Shown here: piece by piece, positions 34,518-43,766 of the stretch
How the letters are laid out: each line of letters begins with the position of its first letter
How positions within the stretch are numbered: the first letter of the stretch is position 1
Assembly (NCBI RefSeq): GCF_900115155.1
Contig: NZ_FOVM01000003.1
Span: forward strand, 290,555 to 354,554
Direction: 5' to 3'
DNA length: 64,000 nucleotides
From: Mycetocola miduiensis
GTDB taxonomy: Bacteria; Actinomycetota; Actinomycetes; Actinomycetales; Microbacteriaceae
Position numbers and translations under genes: made by a program
The notes under the pieces: model-generated
Database searches by the model: none
Seen by the model: the letters and a program-made list of their open reading frames with translations, nothing else
What the model was told of the DNA's origin: nothing

Positions 34518-35468
34518 ATGGAGACAAGGCAGCAAAGATCTTTTCGCGCGTTCATTGAGCGGCACGCGGTGCTGGCTTTCTATGTTCTGGTGTTCGCGCT
34601 CCAAGTCGGCCTCTATCTCCTCGCCTTCCTGGGTACCGGCTTCCTGGGCACCGGCACCGAGCAGCCGACATCGGTTGCTGACCTTGGGGGACCTCTGCAG
34701 TATTTGGCCCTTCTCCCCGGATCGCTCGCAGTCGCCATGGCAGCCATTACGGTGATCGCCCTCGCCTTCGGCAGGGTGGGCTTGCGCGAACTGCGATCGC
34801 GGTTGTTCCGGTGGCGGGTGGGCATTCACTGGTACGCGGTTGCATTACTGACCGCCCCGCTCCTGATGACGGCGCTCCTCTATACGCTTTCGCTCACCTC
34901 GCAGGCTTTTCTCCCCACCGTCATCACGATGGATGACATCGCGAGTCTGATTATGGCCGTTGTCGTGGTGGGGCTGCTCGTCCCCTTCTTCGAGGAGCTT
35001 GGCTGGACAGGATTTGCTACTCACGAACTCCGCAAGCGGCATGGGGTGGTGGCGACCGGACTGATCGTTGGCCTGCTGTGGGGCCTGTGGCATGTGCCGC
35101 TCTACATGGCAACCGGGAGTGGGAACATCCCGATGGCGCTCTACGTGCCCGTGATGGCCTTCTCAATTCTGCTGCCCTTCCGGGTGCTGATGGTGTGGGT
35201 CTACGACCATACGCAGAGCGTGCTGATGGCGATGCTCATGCACCTGTCGATCACCGTCTACCCGTTGGTCTTCCTCAACTCCCCGGAGATGGTGGGGGGA
35301 CCTGACTTTATCTTCAACCTCGTCGTAGGTGCGACGTTATGGGTCCTCGTGGTCTTGCTCGTGGCGGCCGACCGCAGAGAACGTTCGCGACCCGAGTCTG
35401 GCCAGGCCTGGCATGACGTGACACAGCCGCGACCCGACAAGGTCCGCCGTCCCCGGGGCACCCGATGA
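34518..35468 (+). CDS. CPBP-family intramembrane metalloprotease (first)
   Basis: 316 residues from ATG 34518 (a GTG at 34476 is possible). Eight or so membrane helices and the CPBP/ABI (CAAX protease and bacteriocin-processing) motifs: EELGWTGF (Glu-Glu pair), HVPLYM (His) and MLMHLSI (second His). The glutamyl-intramembrane protease family cleaves or modifies membrane substrates and includes bacteriocin immunity proteins. Its stop overlaps the next gene by ATGA. Confidence 0.85.
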   Translation: METRQQRSFRAFIERHAVLAFYVLVFALQVGLYLLAFLGTGFLGTGTEQPTSVADLGGPLQYLALLPGSLAVAMAAITVIALAFGRVGLRELRSRLFRWRVGIHWYAVALLTAPLLMTALLYTLSLTSQAFLPTVITMDDIASLIMAVVVVGLLVPFFEELGWTGFATHELRKRHGVVATGLIVGLLWGLWHVPLYMATGSGNIPMALYVPVMAFSILLPFRVLMVWVYDHTQSVLMAMLMHLSITVYPLVFLNSPEMVGGPDFIFNLVVGATLWVLVVLLVAADRRERSRPESGQAWHDVTQPRPDKVRRPRGTR

Positions 35469-36802
35469 CTGTCGCTGCCGGGGTGCGGCAGGTGGCTCCC
35501 GGCGTGCACATGATCACGCTGGGGCGGACGGTCGCGGCGTCCAACGTCTATCTGGTCGGGTCGGGGTCGGCGTGGGTGCTGGTGGACGCAGGCTGGCCCG
35601 GCAGCGTCGGAAGCATCACCGCGGCGGCGGAGTCGGTGTTCGGCACGGGCGCGAGGCCGGCGGCGGTGGTGCTGACCCATATCCACCCCGACCATTCCGG
35701 CGCCGCTGGGCCGTTGGCCCGCTCGTGGGGGGTGCCGGTGTACGTCCATCCCGCGGAGCTGGCGATGGCACCGGGCCGGTACCTGCCGGAATACGAGATG
35801 CCGCTGGACCGGTGGGTGGTCGTCCCCTTGATGCGGCTGCTACCGGCACGCACCCGGGCGCGGATCGAGCGCGCGGGCAGCATCACCGACGTGGTCCGCA
35901 CGTTGGAGGAGGGCGTGGTACCGGGACTTCCGGATTGGCAGTGGGTCCACACCCCGGGGCACACCCGGGGTCATGTGGTTTACCTGCGGCGCAGCGACGG
36001 GGTGCTAATCGCCGGGGACGCTGCGGTGACCGTGGACCTGAACTCGCTTATCGGCGTGCTGACCGGCCGGCAGCGTGTCGCCGGCCCGCCGCGGTACACC
36101 ACCTGGGACTGGTCGGCGGCGGTGCGGTCGGTGGCTGCCCTGGCGGCGCTCGAGCCTCGGGTGCTGGCCCCGGGGCACGGGCAGCCGGTGACCACCGGGG
36201 CGGCCCAGGCGCTGGACGCCCTGGTGCACGACCTGGACCGGTCGGAAGTTGGCACGCTCGGCCGGCTGCGGGCGGCGGCGGCGCTGCCCCGGTACGGCGG
36301 AGCCGAGGGGTATCGGCCCCCGCCGCCGGTATACGCCCGGCTGCAGTGGCTTGGTTATGCGCTCACCAGGCTGGAGCTCAGCCCGCGAAATGTCGTGACC
36401 CTGGAAGTCCCCGGGCGCAGCTCCGGCGTGATGCACCGGACCAACCTGGTGCTACTCGACCACGACGGCCAGCAGTACTTGGTGTCCCTGGCCGGGCGGT
36501 CCCAGTGGGCCCGCAACGTCCAGGCCACCGACGGACGGGTTGTGCTGGCCCGCGGCCGCCGCCGCCGTGCGGCCATGCTGACAGAGGTTCCAGTCCAAGC
36601 GCGCCCGGCCATCATGCGCGCCTACCTGCTGCGTGGCGGGCGGGAACCAGGCAACCAGCGGATCGTCCGGGAGGCGGACATGTTCTTCGGCCTGGCCGGT
36701 GAACCCACATTGGAGGACCTGGCGGCTGTGGCGCCCCGCTACCCGGTGTTCCGGGTCACCGGCGGCTGGCACGCGCCGTACGCGACGCGAGCACGACGAT
36801 GA
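35465..36802 (+). CDS. Metallo-beta-lactamase-fold hydrolase fused to a deazaflavin-dependent nitroreductase-like (DUF385) domain
   Basis: 445 residues. Residues 1-255: MBL fold with the metal motif THIHPDHSG (about 71-79), HTPGHTRGHVVYL and APGHGQPV. Residues about 300-435: F420-binding DUF385/Ddn-like split-barrel domain with LEVPGRSSGVMHRTNLVLLD and SLAGRSQWARNVQA. Both halves are normally found as separate proteins; the fusion suggests a hydrolase coupled to an F420-dependent redox step, or simple cofactor binding. The gene overlaps both neighbouring CPBP genes by four bases (ATGA), giving a tight three-gene operon. Confidence 0.82.
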   Translation: MTVAAGVRQVAPGVHMITLGRTVAASNVYLVGSGSAWVLVDAGWPGSVGSITAAAESVFGTGARPAAVVLTHIHPDHSGAAGPLARSWGVPVYVHPAELAMAPGRYLPEYEMPLDRWVVVPLMRLLPARTRARIERAGSITDVVRTLEEGVVPGLPDWQWVHTPGHTRGHVVYLRRSDGVLIAGDAAVTVDLNSLIGVLTGRQRVAGPPRYTTWDWSAAVRSVAALAALEPRVLAPGHGQPVTTGAAQALDALVHDLDRSEVGTLGRLRAAAALPRYGGAEGYRPPPPVYARLQWLGYALTRLELSPRNVVTLEVPGRSSGVMHRTNLVLLDHDGQQYLVSLAGRSQWARNVQATDGRVVLARGRRRRAAMLTEVPVQARPAIMRAYLLRGGREPGNQRIVREADMFFGLAGEPTLEDLAAVAPRYPVFRVTGGWHAPYATRARR

Positions 36803-37608
36803 GTGCCACCACCTGGGTGCGGGCCCGGCCGGTGCTGGCGTTCTCCCTGCTGACGTTCGTGATCACCTGGGGCGCGTGGTGGCCCATGGCCGCCTACAAC
36901 CGTGGCTGGACCGACCTGAACCTCCCGGCCCTGTACTTCCTCGGCGGTCTGGGACCTGGCATCGCGGCGTACGTGGTCATGCGGATCCTGCGCGGCAAGG
37001 CGGCCGACGCCGCGCTGCTCGGCCCGCTGCTGCGCTGGCGGGTCGGCTGGGCCTGGTATGCCGGGGCGACCCTCCTCGCCCCGGCGGTCTGGTTGCTCGC
37101 GGCCACTCTCACCGGCACCGTGGGCACCGAGCTCGCCGCGTTGGGGTCCGTGGCTGCGGTCACCACGGCCCTGGCACGGTACCTGCTGGCCGCGGTGCCC
37201 GAGGAGGTCGGATGGCGCGGCTTCGCCCTGCCGGCGCTTCAGGCCCGGCACAGCGCGCTGACCGCCAGCCTCATCGTCGGCCTGCTCTGGTGGGCTTGGC
37301 ACCTGCCTCTGGTCCTCGGCGGTGACCCGGGGATGTCCACCTACCCGCTGGTCCCGTACACGATTTGGATCCTCGCCCAGGCGGTGCTGTACACCTGGCT
37401 GTACAACAACACCGGTGGCAGCCTGCTCATCGCGGTGCTTCTGCACGGGATTTCCAACGTCGTCGGCGTGTTCAGCGCCGCACCTTGGGCTACCACCGGG
37501 GTCACCGTCGCCCTGGCGGTCATAGTCACCGTGGTCTACGGGCCGCGCGAGTTGTCCCGCACCGGCCCGCGGGTCACCCTGGCCCATCTGGGGCAGTCCG
37601 CTGTATGA
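36799..37608 (+). CDS. CPBP-family intramembrane metalloprotease (second)
   Basis: 269 residues, start overlapping the MBL-fusion stop. Seven or eight membrane helices with CPBP motifs PEEVGWRGFALP, HLPLVL and LLHGISN. It is only distantly similar to the first CPBP protein of the operon and lacks its long N-terminal segment. Two different CPBP proteases around one soluble enzyme is unusual. Confidence 0.85.
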   Translation: MSATTWVRARPVLAFSLLTFVITWGAWWPMAAYNRGWTDLNLPALYFLGGLGPGIAAYVVMRILRGKAADAALLGPLLRWRVGWAWYAGATLLAPAVWLLAATLTGTVGTELAALGSVAAVTTALARYLLAAVPEEVGWRGFALPALQARHSALTASLIVGLLWWAWHLPLVLGGDPGMSTYPLVPYTIWILAQAVLYTWLYNNTGGSLLIAVLLHGISNVVGVFSAAPWATTGVTVALAVIVTVVYGPRELSRTGPRVTLAHLGQSAV

Positions 37609-37781
37609 CGCCGGATGCAAGTTCCGGTCGCCGCACTTCGAACGAGTCACTATCCTGCTGCCAAGGGAAACCCTCATCGGGACCTTCAACGAGAAACTTC
37701 TGCGGGAATCGTAATTGGACGAAGAGTTCACTTGCGGCGTCGACGGGTGGCGGCATCTGGCCCCCTAACGCAGCAACGGTG

Positions 37782-38006
37782 TCAGCTGGTTAGCGCAGCA
37801 GCCGCTGCGATGCGGACGAGCTCTACGACTGTTGAAGTGATCCTGCTCACCGGTTTGCTCTTCCGGCTTTCCGGTTGGAGAGCGAACGTCGCTTCCTCAC
37901 CGACACGGACGGTATGAAAGTCGAGCACTGGCACCGGCTCGCGGTCTTTCGGAAGCTGTTTTGCGTCCGGGCGCGCCACAAGTTCGGCGTGGCCAATGAT
38001 GTATAT
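37782..38006 (-). pseudogene. Small unrecognised frame with strong SD but an ATA in start position
   Basis: 75 codons, YIIGHAELVARPDAK..., containing PVPVLDFHTVRVGEEATF, a beta-rich segment. AAGGAGA stands the right distance before an ATA codon at 38,006, as if an ATG had mutated; the first standard start is a GTG at 37,979. No family is recognised. The rest of 37,609-38,329 shows nothing supportable. Confidence 0.3.
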
Positions 38007-38329
38007 CGTTCTCCTTCATACAGCCGAGCGATCAGGCGTGGTCGGAGATACTCCGTCAGTGTCCTACACAAGAGATGAATAACGGTGAGATGATGCCTCG
38101 CGCACAGACCGCCCATGGGGGGACCTTCAACGGGACCACCTCCCGCAGCCGACTGGGTCTCGCGACCCATGAGAGACAAGACGCCTCCCTGAGGGAGCAC
38201 AACGCCACTTCGACCGGGCCGCTGCCATCAAGCAACTATGCCCTCGAAGCACGCCGAGCTTCGGTGAAGAGGGAGACAGTCGCGAGACGTATGTCCACAC
38301 GCCTGCCGACGTTCGGTCGACCTTTGCCC

Positions 38330-39919
38330 TCACCCCACTGCGTGTCCACCCGGTTTTCCGTCTGAACCGCCTCCCGTGGTCACCAACTTGCTCGCTTCCG
38401 CCTCTGACGGAAGGCGCGGTCGAGCTGTGCGGCGACCGGCGAGGTTAAGCACCAGCATCATCGAGCCGGACACAATGTCGGCGACCACCGACACCGCCAC
38501 CATGAGCGTGATATCGGGAAGGTGATAGAGCCCAACTTCGCGCAAGTTATATGCCCTCCCTAGCAACGTCGGTATCACGATGTACATCACTCCTATCAGC
38601 AGAGCCGCCGTGAAGAAGTGGGAAACAATCTCCCAGGCCTGTCTTTTACTGGACATCCCGATGCGTCGTCGCGGCCAGCTCCGTAACTTCACCAGGGATC
38701 GGACGCTGAAGAACGCGATTACTGCGAAGACGGCGAGCAACGCCCATCCCAGCATGCGGGCGCTCACACCCTCCGCTTCGACGTCGCGACCGGCGAGCAG
38801 ATGGATCATTCCGGAGCGCAACTGCGGGTTTATCAGCGAGTGCTCGAGTAGGTGTCCTTGATTTATCAGCAGCACGTACCCACGTTGATTCTCTGGCAGC
38901 ACGGCCATTTGGCCGCTGTAAGTGGGGTCAAGCCCGTCATGGCCCCCGACCCGCTCGCCGTTGACCTCCGTTACCTCCCACCCGAGGCTATAGCCGAGTC
39001 CGCCAGTGGGGTTGTTCATCGCGTCTGAACTGTCTGCGGAGAGCAGGTTCGTGGAGTCGTCCGATGGCAACCCGACCGCGATCGCGAAGCGGGCCATATC
39101 AGCAGCGGTCGACACCAGGTTGTCAGCTCCGTCACGGTAATGCCGGACAGGGGCGTTCTGGGAGATAGCGAATCCGAACAGCTTCACGTAGCCCTGCGCC
39201 AGGTTCTGCTTCAGGTCGGGGTCAGCTGTGCTGTCGGTCATCGCTAACGGGGTAAGGATGCGTTCGGCTACCACCTCGGCGTACGGGCGGCCTGTCACCT
39301 CCTGCACCAGCAGGGCCAGCGTCGAGTAGTTGGGGTTGAAGTACTGGTATTTCGTTCCCGGTTCCGCGGTGGGGGCTGCGTGCTGCAGGTCGCGGACACC
39401 CTCTTCGAGCGACGTCTCAGGATTGAGCAGCCGGCCGTACCCGGCGTCCGCAAGGCCGCTGGTGTGCGTCAGCAACTGACGCACGGTGATCTCCGTTGAG
39501 GTCTGATGGTCGGCGACCTCGAACTCCGGCAGGTACACCTGTACCGGGGCATCCAGATCGACCAGTCCTTCGTCAACCAGTTGCAGCACGGCCACGGCCG
39601 TGAAGGGTTTGGTCATTGAAGCAATTGGCTGTGGCGTGTTCGCGGTCATCGGGCGGTCGGTGCCGGCTGAGCCGTAGCCCTGGGTGTAGCTGACCTGCCC
39701 GTCCTCGATGATCGCCACGCTGAGTCCCGGTATCCCGTGCCTGCTGACCTGTTCTCCGAGGAAATCGTCAACAGCGCCGGTGTCGACTCTTCCGTCGAGC
39801 GCGCTTGTCGCACGGGATGTTGGGAAGGGGAGCGCTGCGCTTCCCGAGAAGACGCCGACGATCAAGAGCGTCACGGCCAGGATAGGTATTCGCTGTGCAG
39901 CCCGGTACGAAGCAGTCAT
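38330..39919 (-). CDS. Serine hydrolase of the beta-lactamase / penicillin-binding class C family with C-terminal membrane domain
   Basis: 529 residues. N-terminal signal/anchor, then a class C beta-lactamase-like domain: IASMTKPFTAVAVLQ (Ser-x-x-Lys, near residue 100), YFNPNY (Tyr-x-Asn) and GGHDGLDPTY (HDG-type third motif). Four membrane helices follow (about residues 390-490), as in Pbp4*/EstB-like actinobacterial proteins. Probably acts outside the membrane on D-amino acid peptides or esters; specificity unknown. Last cargo gene before the integrase. Confidence 0.88.
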   Translation of the reverse strand: MTASYRAAQRIPILAVTLLIVGVFSGSAALPFPTSRATSALDGRVDTGAVDDFLGEQVSRHGIPGLSVAIIEDGQVSYTQGYGSAGTDRPMTANTPQPIASMTKPFTAVAVLQLVDEGLVDLDAPVQVYLPEFEVADHQTSTEITVRQLLTHTSGLADAGYGRLLNPETSLEEGVRDLQHAAPTAEPGTKYQYFNPNYSTLALLVQEVTGRPYAEVVAERILTPLAMTDSTADPDLKQNLAQGYVKLFGFAISQNAPVRHYRDGADNLVSTAADMARFAIAVGLPSDDSTNLLSADSSDAMNNPTGGLGYSLGWEVTEVNGERVGGHDGLDPTYSGQMAVLPENQRGYVLLINQGHLLEHSLINPQLRSGMIHLLAGRDVEAEGVSARMLGWALLAVFAVIAFFSVRSLVKLRSWPRRRIGMSSKRQAWEIVSHFFTAALLIGVMYIVIPTLLGRAYNLREVGLYHLPDITLMVAVSVVADIVSGSMMLVLNLAGRRTARPRLPSEAEASKLVTTGGGSDGKPGGHAVG

Positions 39920-40256
39920 CTGTATCTCCTGCGCTACATTGTGGGGTCTCTCCGGTGAGCCTCATTCGACTGCTCTGGCCGACAATCCTCGGGATCGCGG
40001 TGATCCTCTGCGCCGGCTATCGCGGTGCGAGTCGACCTCGTGCGGCAGCCCGTTATCTGCGCGGATGCCCCGTGCGCACGTCCACAGTCTGGAGGTCGGG
40101 ACCATGCGTTGCATAGCCCCTCGACGCGTTCCGCTTTCGCGGATGGACTTATTGCGAAGCCTCGATTCTCGGCGCACAATGGAAGGTAGTTCTGAGGAGG
40201 CCCGTACGCTTCATACGGGACCTGATTTTCGGGCTTCCGATATAACTCCAGATGAG

Positions 40257-40283
40257 ACGGTGGTGCCACGGTGGCACCACCGT
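40257..40283. repeat. Palindrome 1 of the array downstream of integrase X
   Basis: Perfect 27-base palindrome built on CGGTGGTGCCAC around a single central G, preceded by CTCCAGATGAGA. First of three related units. Confidence 0.6.
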
Positions 40284-40374
40284 GATCCGTGGTCGACGCT
40301 CGCTAACTCCTGATCCATGTGCGTAGCCGCGACCCGCGACAGAGCTTCAATGCTGGCGGTAAAACCCCAGAAGA

Positions 40375-40403
40375 GGCGGTGCCACCACCGTGGCGGCACC
40401 GCC
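40375..40403. repeat. Palindrome 2 of the array
   Basis: GGCGGTGCC / GGCACCGCC arms of 9 bases, preceded by AAAACCCCAGAAGA. Confidence 0.6.
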
Positions 40404-40450
40404 AAAAGTCGGTCGTGATCCACTGAGAAGCGGCAAAACCCCAGATCGTG

Positions 40451-40475
40451 CGGTGCTGCCACCGTGGCAGCACCG
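40451..40475. repeat. Palindrome 3 of the array, abutting the integrase stop
   Basis: Perfect 25-base palindrome on CGGTGCTGCCAC, preceded by AAAACCCCAGATCG and ending three bases from the integrase stop codon. It may serve as integrase terminator. A diverged copy lies in the same place behind the second integrase (47,892). Confidence 0.6.
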
Positions 40476-40478
40476 TGT

Positions 40479-41666
40479 TCACTCTTCATCCTTTGCGAAC
40501 GCCCGGTCGAGGAGCGCGGCGGTGGCCGGGTTCACCATCTCGCTGCGCTGGATGTAGTGCTGCACGGTGATTTTGGTGTCCGTGTGGCCGAGCAGCTCGG
40601 CGGCGAGCTCAATGCTGGCGTTCGTGTTGACCGCGGTTGCAACCGTGCGGCGAAACATGTGCGGGGTCACTCCCCTGATGCCCGCTCCCTCGAGTACCTG
40701 CCGCAGTTGTCTGCGCACGTTCGCCGTTGTCAGCGGGGTCCCGTCCCGGGACTGGAACAGCAAATCGTCCAGGCCCAGGCTCCCGACCTTGGCGAGCCGC
40801 CGGCGGACTGCGTCGGCGGTGAACGTGGGGATGGCAACAACGCGGGTGGACCTGGCGGTTTTGGGGTGATCCTGCCGGAAGGTCTGCTCACCTTTGCGGC
40901 TGACGATCGTGCCGGCCAGACGGATGGACGGCACGGGGCTGGTGACGTCGACGTCCCGGCGTCGGACGGCCAGCACCTCGCCGATCCGTGCTGAGGTGCC
41001 GAGCATCACCTCGATGATGGCACCGAGTTGGCCGTCGGGCTTAGGGCCGGAGATGTGGTCGGCGGCGCTCTCCCACTGGGCGATCGCCGCTCGGATCACG
41101 TTCACCTCGGGCGCCATGAGCGCATCGGGGACGTGCGGCTCGCGGTGCAGGCGGGAGACGTGGTCCATCGGGTTGCGCGGAAGGACCTCATGCCGCACCG
41201 CTAGCTCCAAGGCCAGCCGCAGCACCACCCGAGCCTGCTTGGCGCGACTGTAGGAGATCTTGGACAGCTGCTTGATGAACTTGTCGCACCGGGCGACGCC
41301 GATCTCCCGCAGGGCCAAGCTGTCAAAGACCGGGGAGACAAGGGTACGCATATTGCGCTCGTAGAGATTCCGGGTGGTCCGGGAGCTCCGGCCCTCCAAG
41401 TCGATGTCCTCCAGCCAGTAGGTCACCAAATCACTGAACAGGCTGTCCGGCGTGAGAGTCGTGTCGGCAGGTTGGAAGAGATCACGGTCGGCGAGCTTGC
41501 TCTTCAGCGCGAGTTCTGCAGCCTTGGCGGTGGTGCCGCTGGCTTGCACCAGGCGCGCGTGACCGTCCCAGTCGCGGTAGCGGGTCCGCGCCACGTATCG
41601 GCCGCTCGGCGACATACGGGTGCTGATGTCGCCGAAGGTGCCAATGCTCAACCGTTGCCGGGCCAT
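40479..41666 (-). CDS. Tyrosine recombinase (phage-type integrase) of element X
   Basis: 395 residues, full length. N-terminal arm-binding domain (to about 65), SAM-like core-binding domain (about 75-170) and catalytic domain with Arg227 (SARIGEVL), HMFRR (His336, Arg339), His361 (LLGHTD) and nucleophile Tyr371 (VQHYIQR). All catalytic residues are present, so it should be active. The excisionase-like gene ends six bases upstream, and the attachment core lies 180 bases beyond that. Integration into tRNA-Pro is inferred from position. Confidence 0.93.
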   Translation of the reverse strand: MARQRLSIGTFGDISTRMSPSGRYVARTRYRDWDGHARLVQASGTTAKAAELALKSKLADRDLFQPADTTLTPDSLFSDLVTYWLEDIDLEGRSSRTTRNLYERNMRTLVSPVFDSLALREIGVARCDKFIKQLSKISYSRAKQARVVLRLALELAVRHEVLPRNPMDHVSRLHREPHVPDALMAPEVNVIRAAIAQWESAADHISGPKPDGQLGAIIEVMLGTSARIGEVLAVRRRDVDVTSPVPSIRLAGTIVSRKGEQTFRQDHPKTARSTRVVAIPTFTADAVRRRLAKVGSLGLDDLLFQSRDGTPLTTANVRRQLRQVLEGAGIRGVTPHMFRRTVATAVNTNASIELAAELLGHTDTKITVQHYIQRSEMVNPATAALLDRAFAKDEE

Positions 41667-41672
41667 CTCAGC

Positions 41673-41927
41673 TCACCGCCGATCGATGCGCCTGGACTCG
41701 CTGATGGGGTCGCGTTGCTGGGCGATCCAGGCCCGCACGTCTGAGACGGCGAACTTCAGGTGTTTGCCGAACCGGTAGGCGGCGGGGCCTTTGCCGTGCA
41801 CCCGCCAGTCGTAGACGGTGGAGATCGGGATGCCCAGGTAGGCCGCCAGCTCGTGGACGTCCATCAGGGGCTCGAGGCCCCAGTCGTCGATGGGAGGAGA
41901 GGTTGGGTTGTCGTCGTGAATACTCAT
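41673..41927 (-). CDS. Excisionase-like helix-turn-helix protein (element X)
   Basis: 84 residues with the MerR/Xis-type HTH: LMDVHELAAYLGIPISTVYDWRVHGKGPAAYRFGKHLKFAVSDVRAWI. Located between the integrase and the attachment site, co-oriented and six bases from the integrase start. Expected to steer recombination toward excision or regulate int. Confidence 0.85.
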   Translation of the reverse strand: MSIHDDNPTSPPIDDWGLEPLMDVHELAAYLGIPISTVYDWRVHGKGPAAYRFGKHLKFAVSDVRAWIAQQRDPISESRRIDRR

Positions 41928-42031
41928 ACCCAGTAGGTGCGCACGACGATCCCGGGCGATCGGGACGGACCGAAACCGACCTCAGCGCCCCGGATGACAG
42001 GGCAGGTTCAGCGGCTGAAAAGTGCTCAAAG

Positions 42032-42049
42032 TGATGACGTAGTGATGAC
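42032..42049. repeat. Paired TGATGAC repeats at the integrase end of element X
   Basis: TGATGAC at 42,032 and 42,043, 11 bases apart. The same pair with the same spacing lies at the opposite ends at 26,600 and 5,325. Likely integrase arm-type or accessory-protein sites. Confidence 0.6.
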
Positions 42050-42061
42050 TCAATCAAATCT

Positions 42062-42150
42062 GTTAACCTAAAAAGTCCCGGAAACCCTTGAGTTTCCGGG
42101 ACATTCGGTCGGGCTGACAGGATTTGAACCTGCGACCCCTTGACCCCCAG
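42062..42150 (-). repeat. Displaced tRNA-Pro 3' half with terminator (att copy D), 89-bp direct repeat
   Basis: Identical over 89 bases to 49,503-49,591. It contains the terminator (42,070-42,102: 11-bp stem GTCCCGGAAAC/GTTTCCGGGAC plus five U on the minus strand) and the 3' 42 bases of tRNA-Pro up to the anticodon loop. Identity stops exactly inside the anticodon loop, a classic tyrosine-recombinase crossover position. There is no 5' half, so it is not a functional tRNA. Confidence 0.85.
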
Positions 42151-42321
42151 CCAGGATCGCGCCACTTGCCGAGTCGCACCGTTTCGCTCCGAACCGCTCG
42201 GATATTCCCCGTTCGCGCCCGAATTTCGCGGAAACCGCTGCGCCACGACAGTGCGAGGTGGACGCACTCGGAGTGTGTTGGATTGCCTCGGAGAGGCGTG
42301 GCTGGACGGGTTTTCGCCGGG

Positions 42322-42612
42322 TTACGCGCCCGGGTCTTGCAACGCGGCGGGATCTCCCCAGTGGTCCCCCGCGACGCCCGCCGACCGAAGCGCCAGCCAC
42401 TCATCAGCAAGTTCAGGAATTCGGGTGACAACTTCCCGCCCAAATAACACTTCGTCAACCAGACCCATGTGCAGCATGTCGACCATCCGACACAAATACG
42501 AGCGCCCCTTACCCCACCAGGTGTCGTAGGCGTCGACGATCAAGTACCTCCGCACTAAACCCAAGCCCAACGGTGAACTCCGGTCCGAGACTTCTGTGCT
42601 GGGTGCATACAA
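42322..42612 (-). other. Unrecognised protein-like fragment
   Basis: The second half of a 96-codon frame (YLCRMVDMLHMGLVDEVLF and PELADEWLALRSAGV) looks protein-like, but the first third is antisense to the truncated integrase. No family is recognised. Possible remnant. Confidence 0.25.
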
Positions 42613-43372
42613 GGTCGTCGCAAAGGTCTTCGGCTACGCCTACAAGCACCGGCTCATTACCTACAACCCGTGCATTGCAGTATCGAAACCGCGCGCCGAC
42701 ACGCAAGAGGCCCGGTTCCTGTCCGTCGAAGAGGTCTCGGCGGTTGCTTCTGAACTCTCGACACAGGCTCCATACGACTTGATCGTGCGGTTCGCGGCGT
42801 TCACCGGGCTACGCGCCGGGGAGATTGCAGCGCTGCGCATCCGGGATATCGACCTTCTGCACGGTGAGGTGCAGGTTCGCCGGAACAAGACCCACACCAG
42901 CACCGGCTACGTGACCTCCACGCCCAAGACGGCGCGGTCAGTGCGGGACGTGCCGATTCTGGACGAGGGGCTATTGCGGGAACTGGAGGAGTACATCTCC
43001 GCTCACCCCAAGGCTGACCAGCCCAACGCGGGGCTGTGGCCGGGAAAGGTTCCGGGGCACTCAAAGATCAGCTTTGAGCACGAGTTCGACCCCAAGGGCT
43101 TCTACCGGTACACCTTCAAGCCAGCGGCGGCACGTGCCGGGTTCTCCGGGCTGCACCTCCACGAACTCCGGCATACCTTTGCAACGTTGGCGTTGGAGTC
43201 CGGCGCGCTGAGTATGTTCGACCTGTCACGGGCCATGGGCCACGCATCGCAAGCCATCACCGACAAGGTCTATGCCCACCTCCGCAAGAAGGACTACTCC
43301 AGCCACCGCGCTCTGTTCTCCAGCCACGTCGCCAACGCCTCACAGCCGGCAGCGCTGTTACGCGCAATCTGA
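42531..43372 (+). pseudogene. Truncated tyrosine recombinase (segment Z)
   Basis: Open frame of about 280 codons without an N-terminal arm-binding domain; the first usual start is GTG 42,596 and a stop precedes 42,531. It retains part of the SAM-like domain (VLGAYKVVAKVFGYAYKHRLI) and the whole catalytic domain: TGLRAGEI (Arg), HELRHTF (His-x-x-Arg), MGHAS (His) and KVYAHL (Tyr). It is unlike the integrases at 40,479 and 47,922 and on the opposite strand, so it belongs to a third element that was cut on its left side. Confidence 0.8.
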
Positions 43373-43439
43373 CTGGCTCAACGACGGGAAGACCCGACTC
43401 TGCACTGCGCGGAGCCGGGTCTTCCGTTTGGTCGAGGAT

Positions 43440-43766
43440 CTATCGACGACGGCCGAGACCGGGCAGGCCTCCGCTGACAATTCGAATGTAGGGCTGCTTG
43501 TACTCGTACGTCGGCTTGGCCTCGATGCGATCCATGATCTCTTTCAACCGCTCGTTAGGGATGAGCGGTTTGAACTTCGGTTCGTACGGCGGGAGGCTTG
43601 CTGGTGGATTCCAGAAGTCGTCCGGCAGTCCGAGTGTCGGGAGCGGAGCCTGTCGAGCGTGTCGCTCTGGCTTCCTGCGATGCTCCACGGGCGGAGCCTC
43701 CCAAGAGTTGGCGGCTGGGGTGTTGGTGGCGGAACAACGGCGACCTGCCGGAGTTTCGTGGGACAT
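43440..43766 (-). CDS. Small hypothetical protein
   Basis: 108 residues. N-terminal half low-complexity and basic; C-terminal half LPDDFWNPPASLPPYEPKFKPLI followed by a Glu/Lys helix and a Tyr-rich strand, which looks like a genuine short protein. No family is recognised. Cargo of segment Z. Confidence 0.4.
   Translation of the reverse strand: MSHETPAGRRCSATNTPAANSWEAPPVEHRRKPERHARQAPLPTLGLPDDFWNPPASLPPYEPKFKPLIPNERLKEIMDRIEAKPTYEYKQPYIRIVSGGLPGLGRRR

Noticed and set aside
35572..36702. Long plus-strand frame of 376 codons
   Set aside because: GC-rich shadow frame of the MBL/DUF385 fusion gene; Gly/Ala/Arg-rich with no motif.
40240..40480. Possible CRISPR array
   Set aside because: Only three palindromic units, unequal spacing, repeats not identical, no cas genes.
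42107..42190. Second intact tRNA-Pro
   Set aside because: Sequence departs from tRNA at the anticodon loop; the 5' half is missing.
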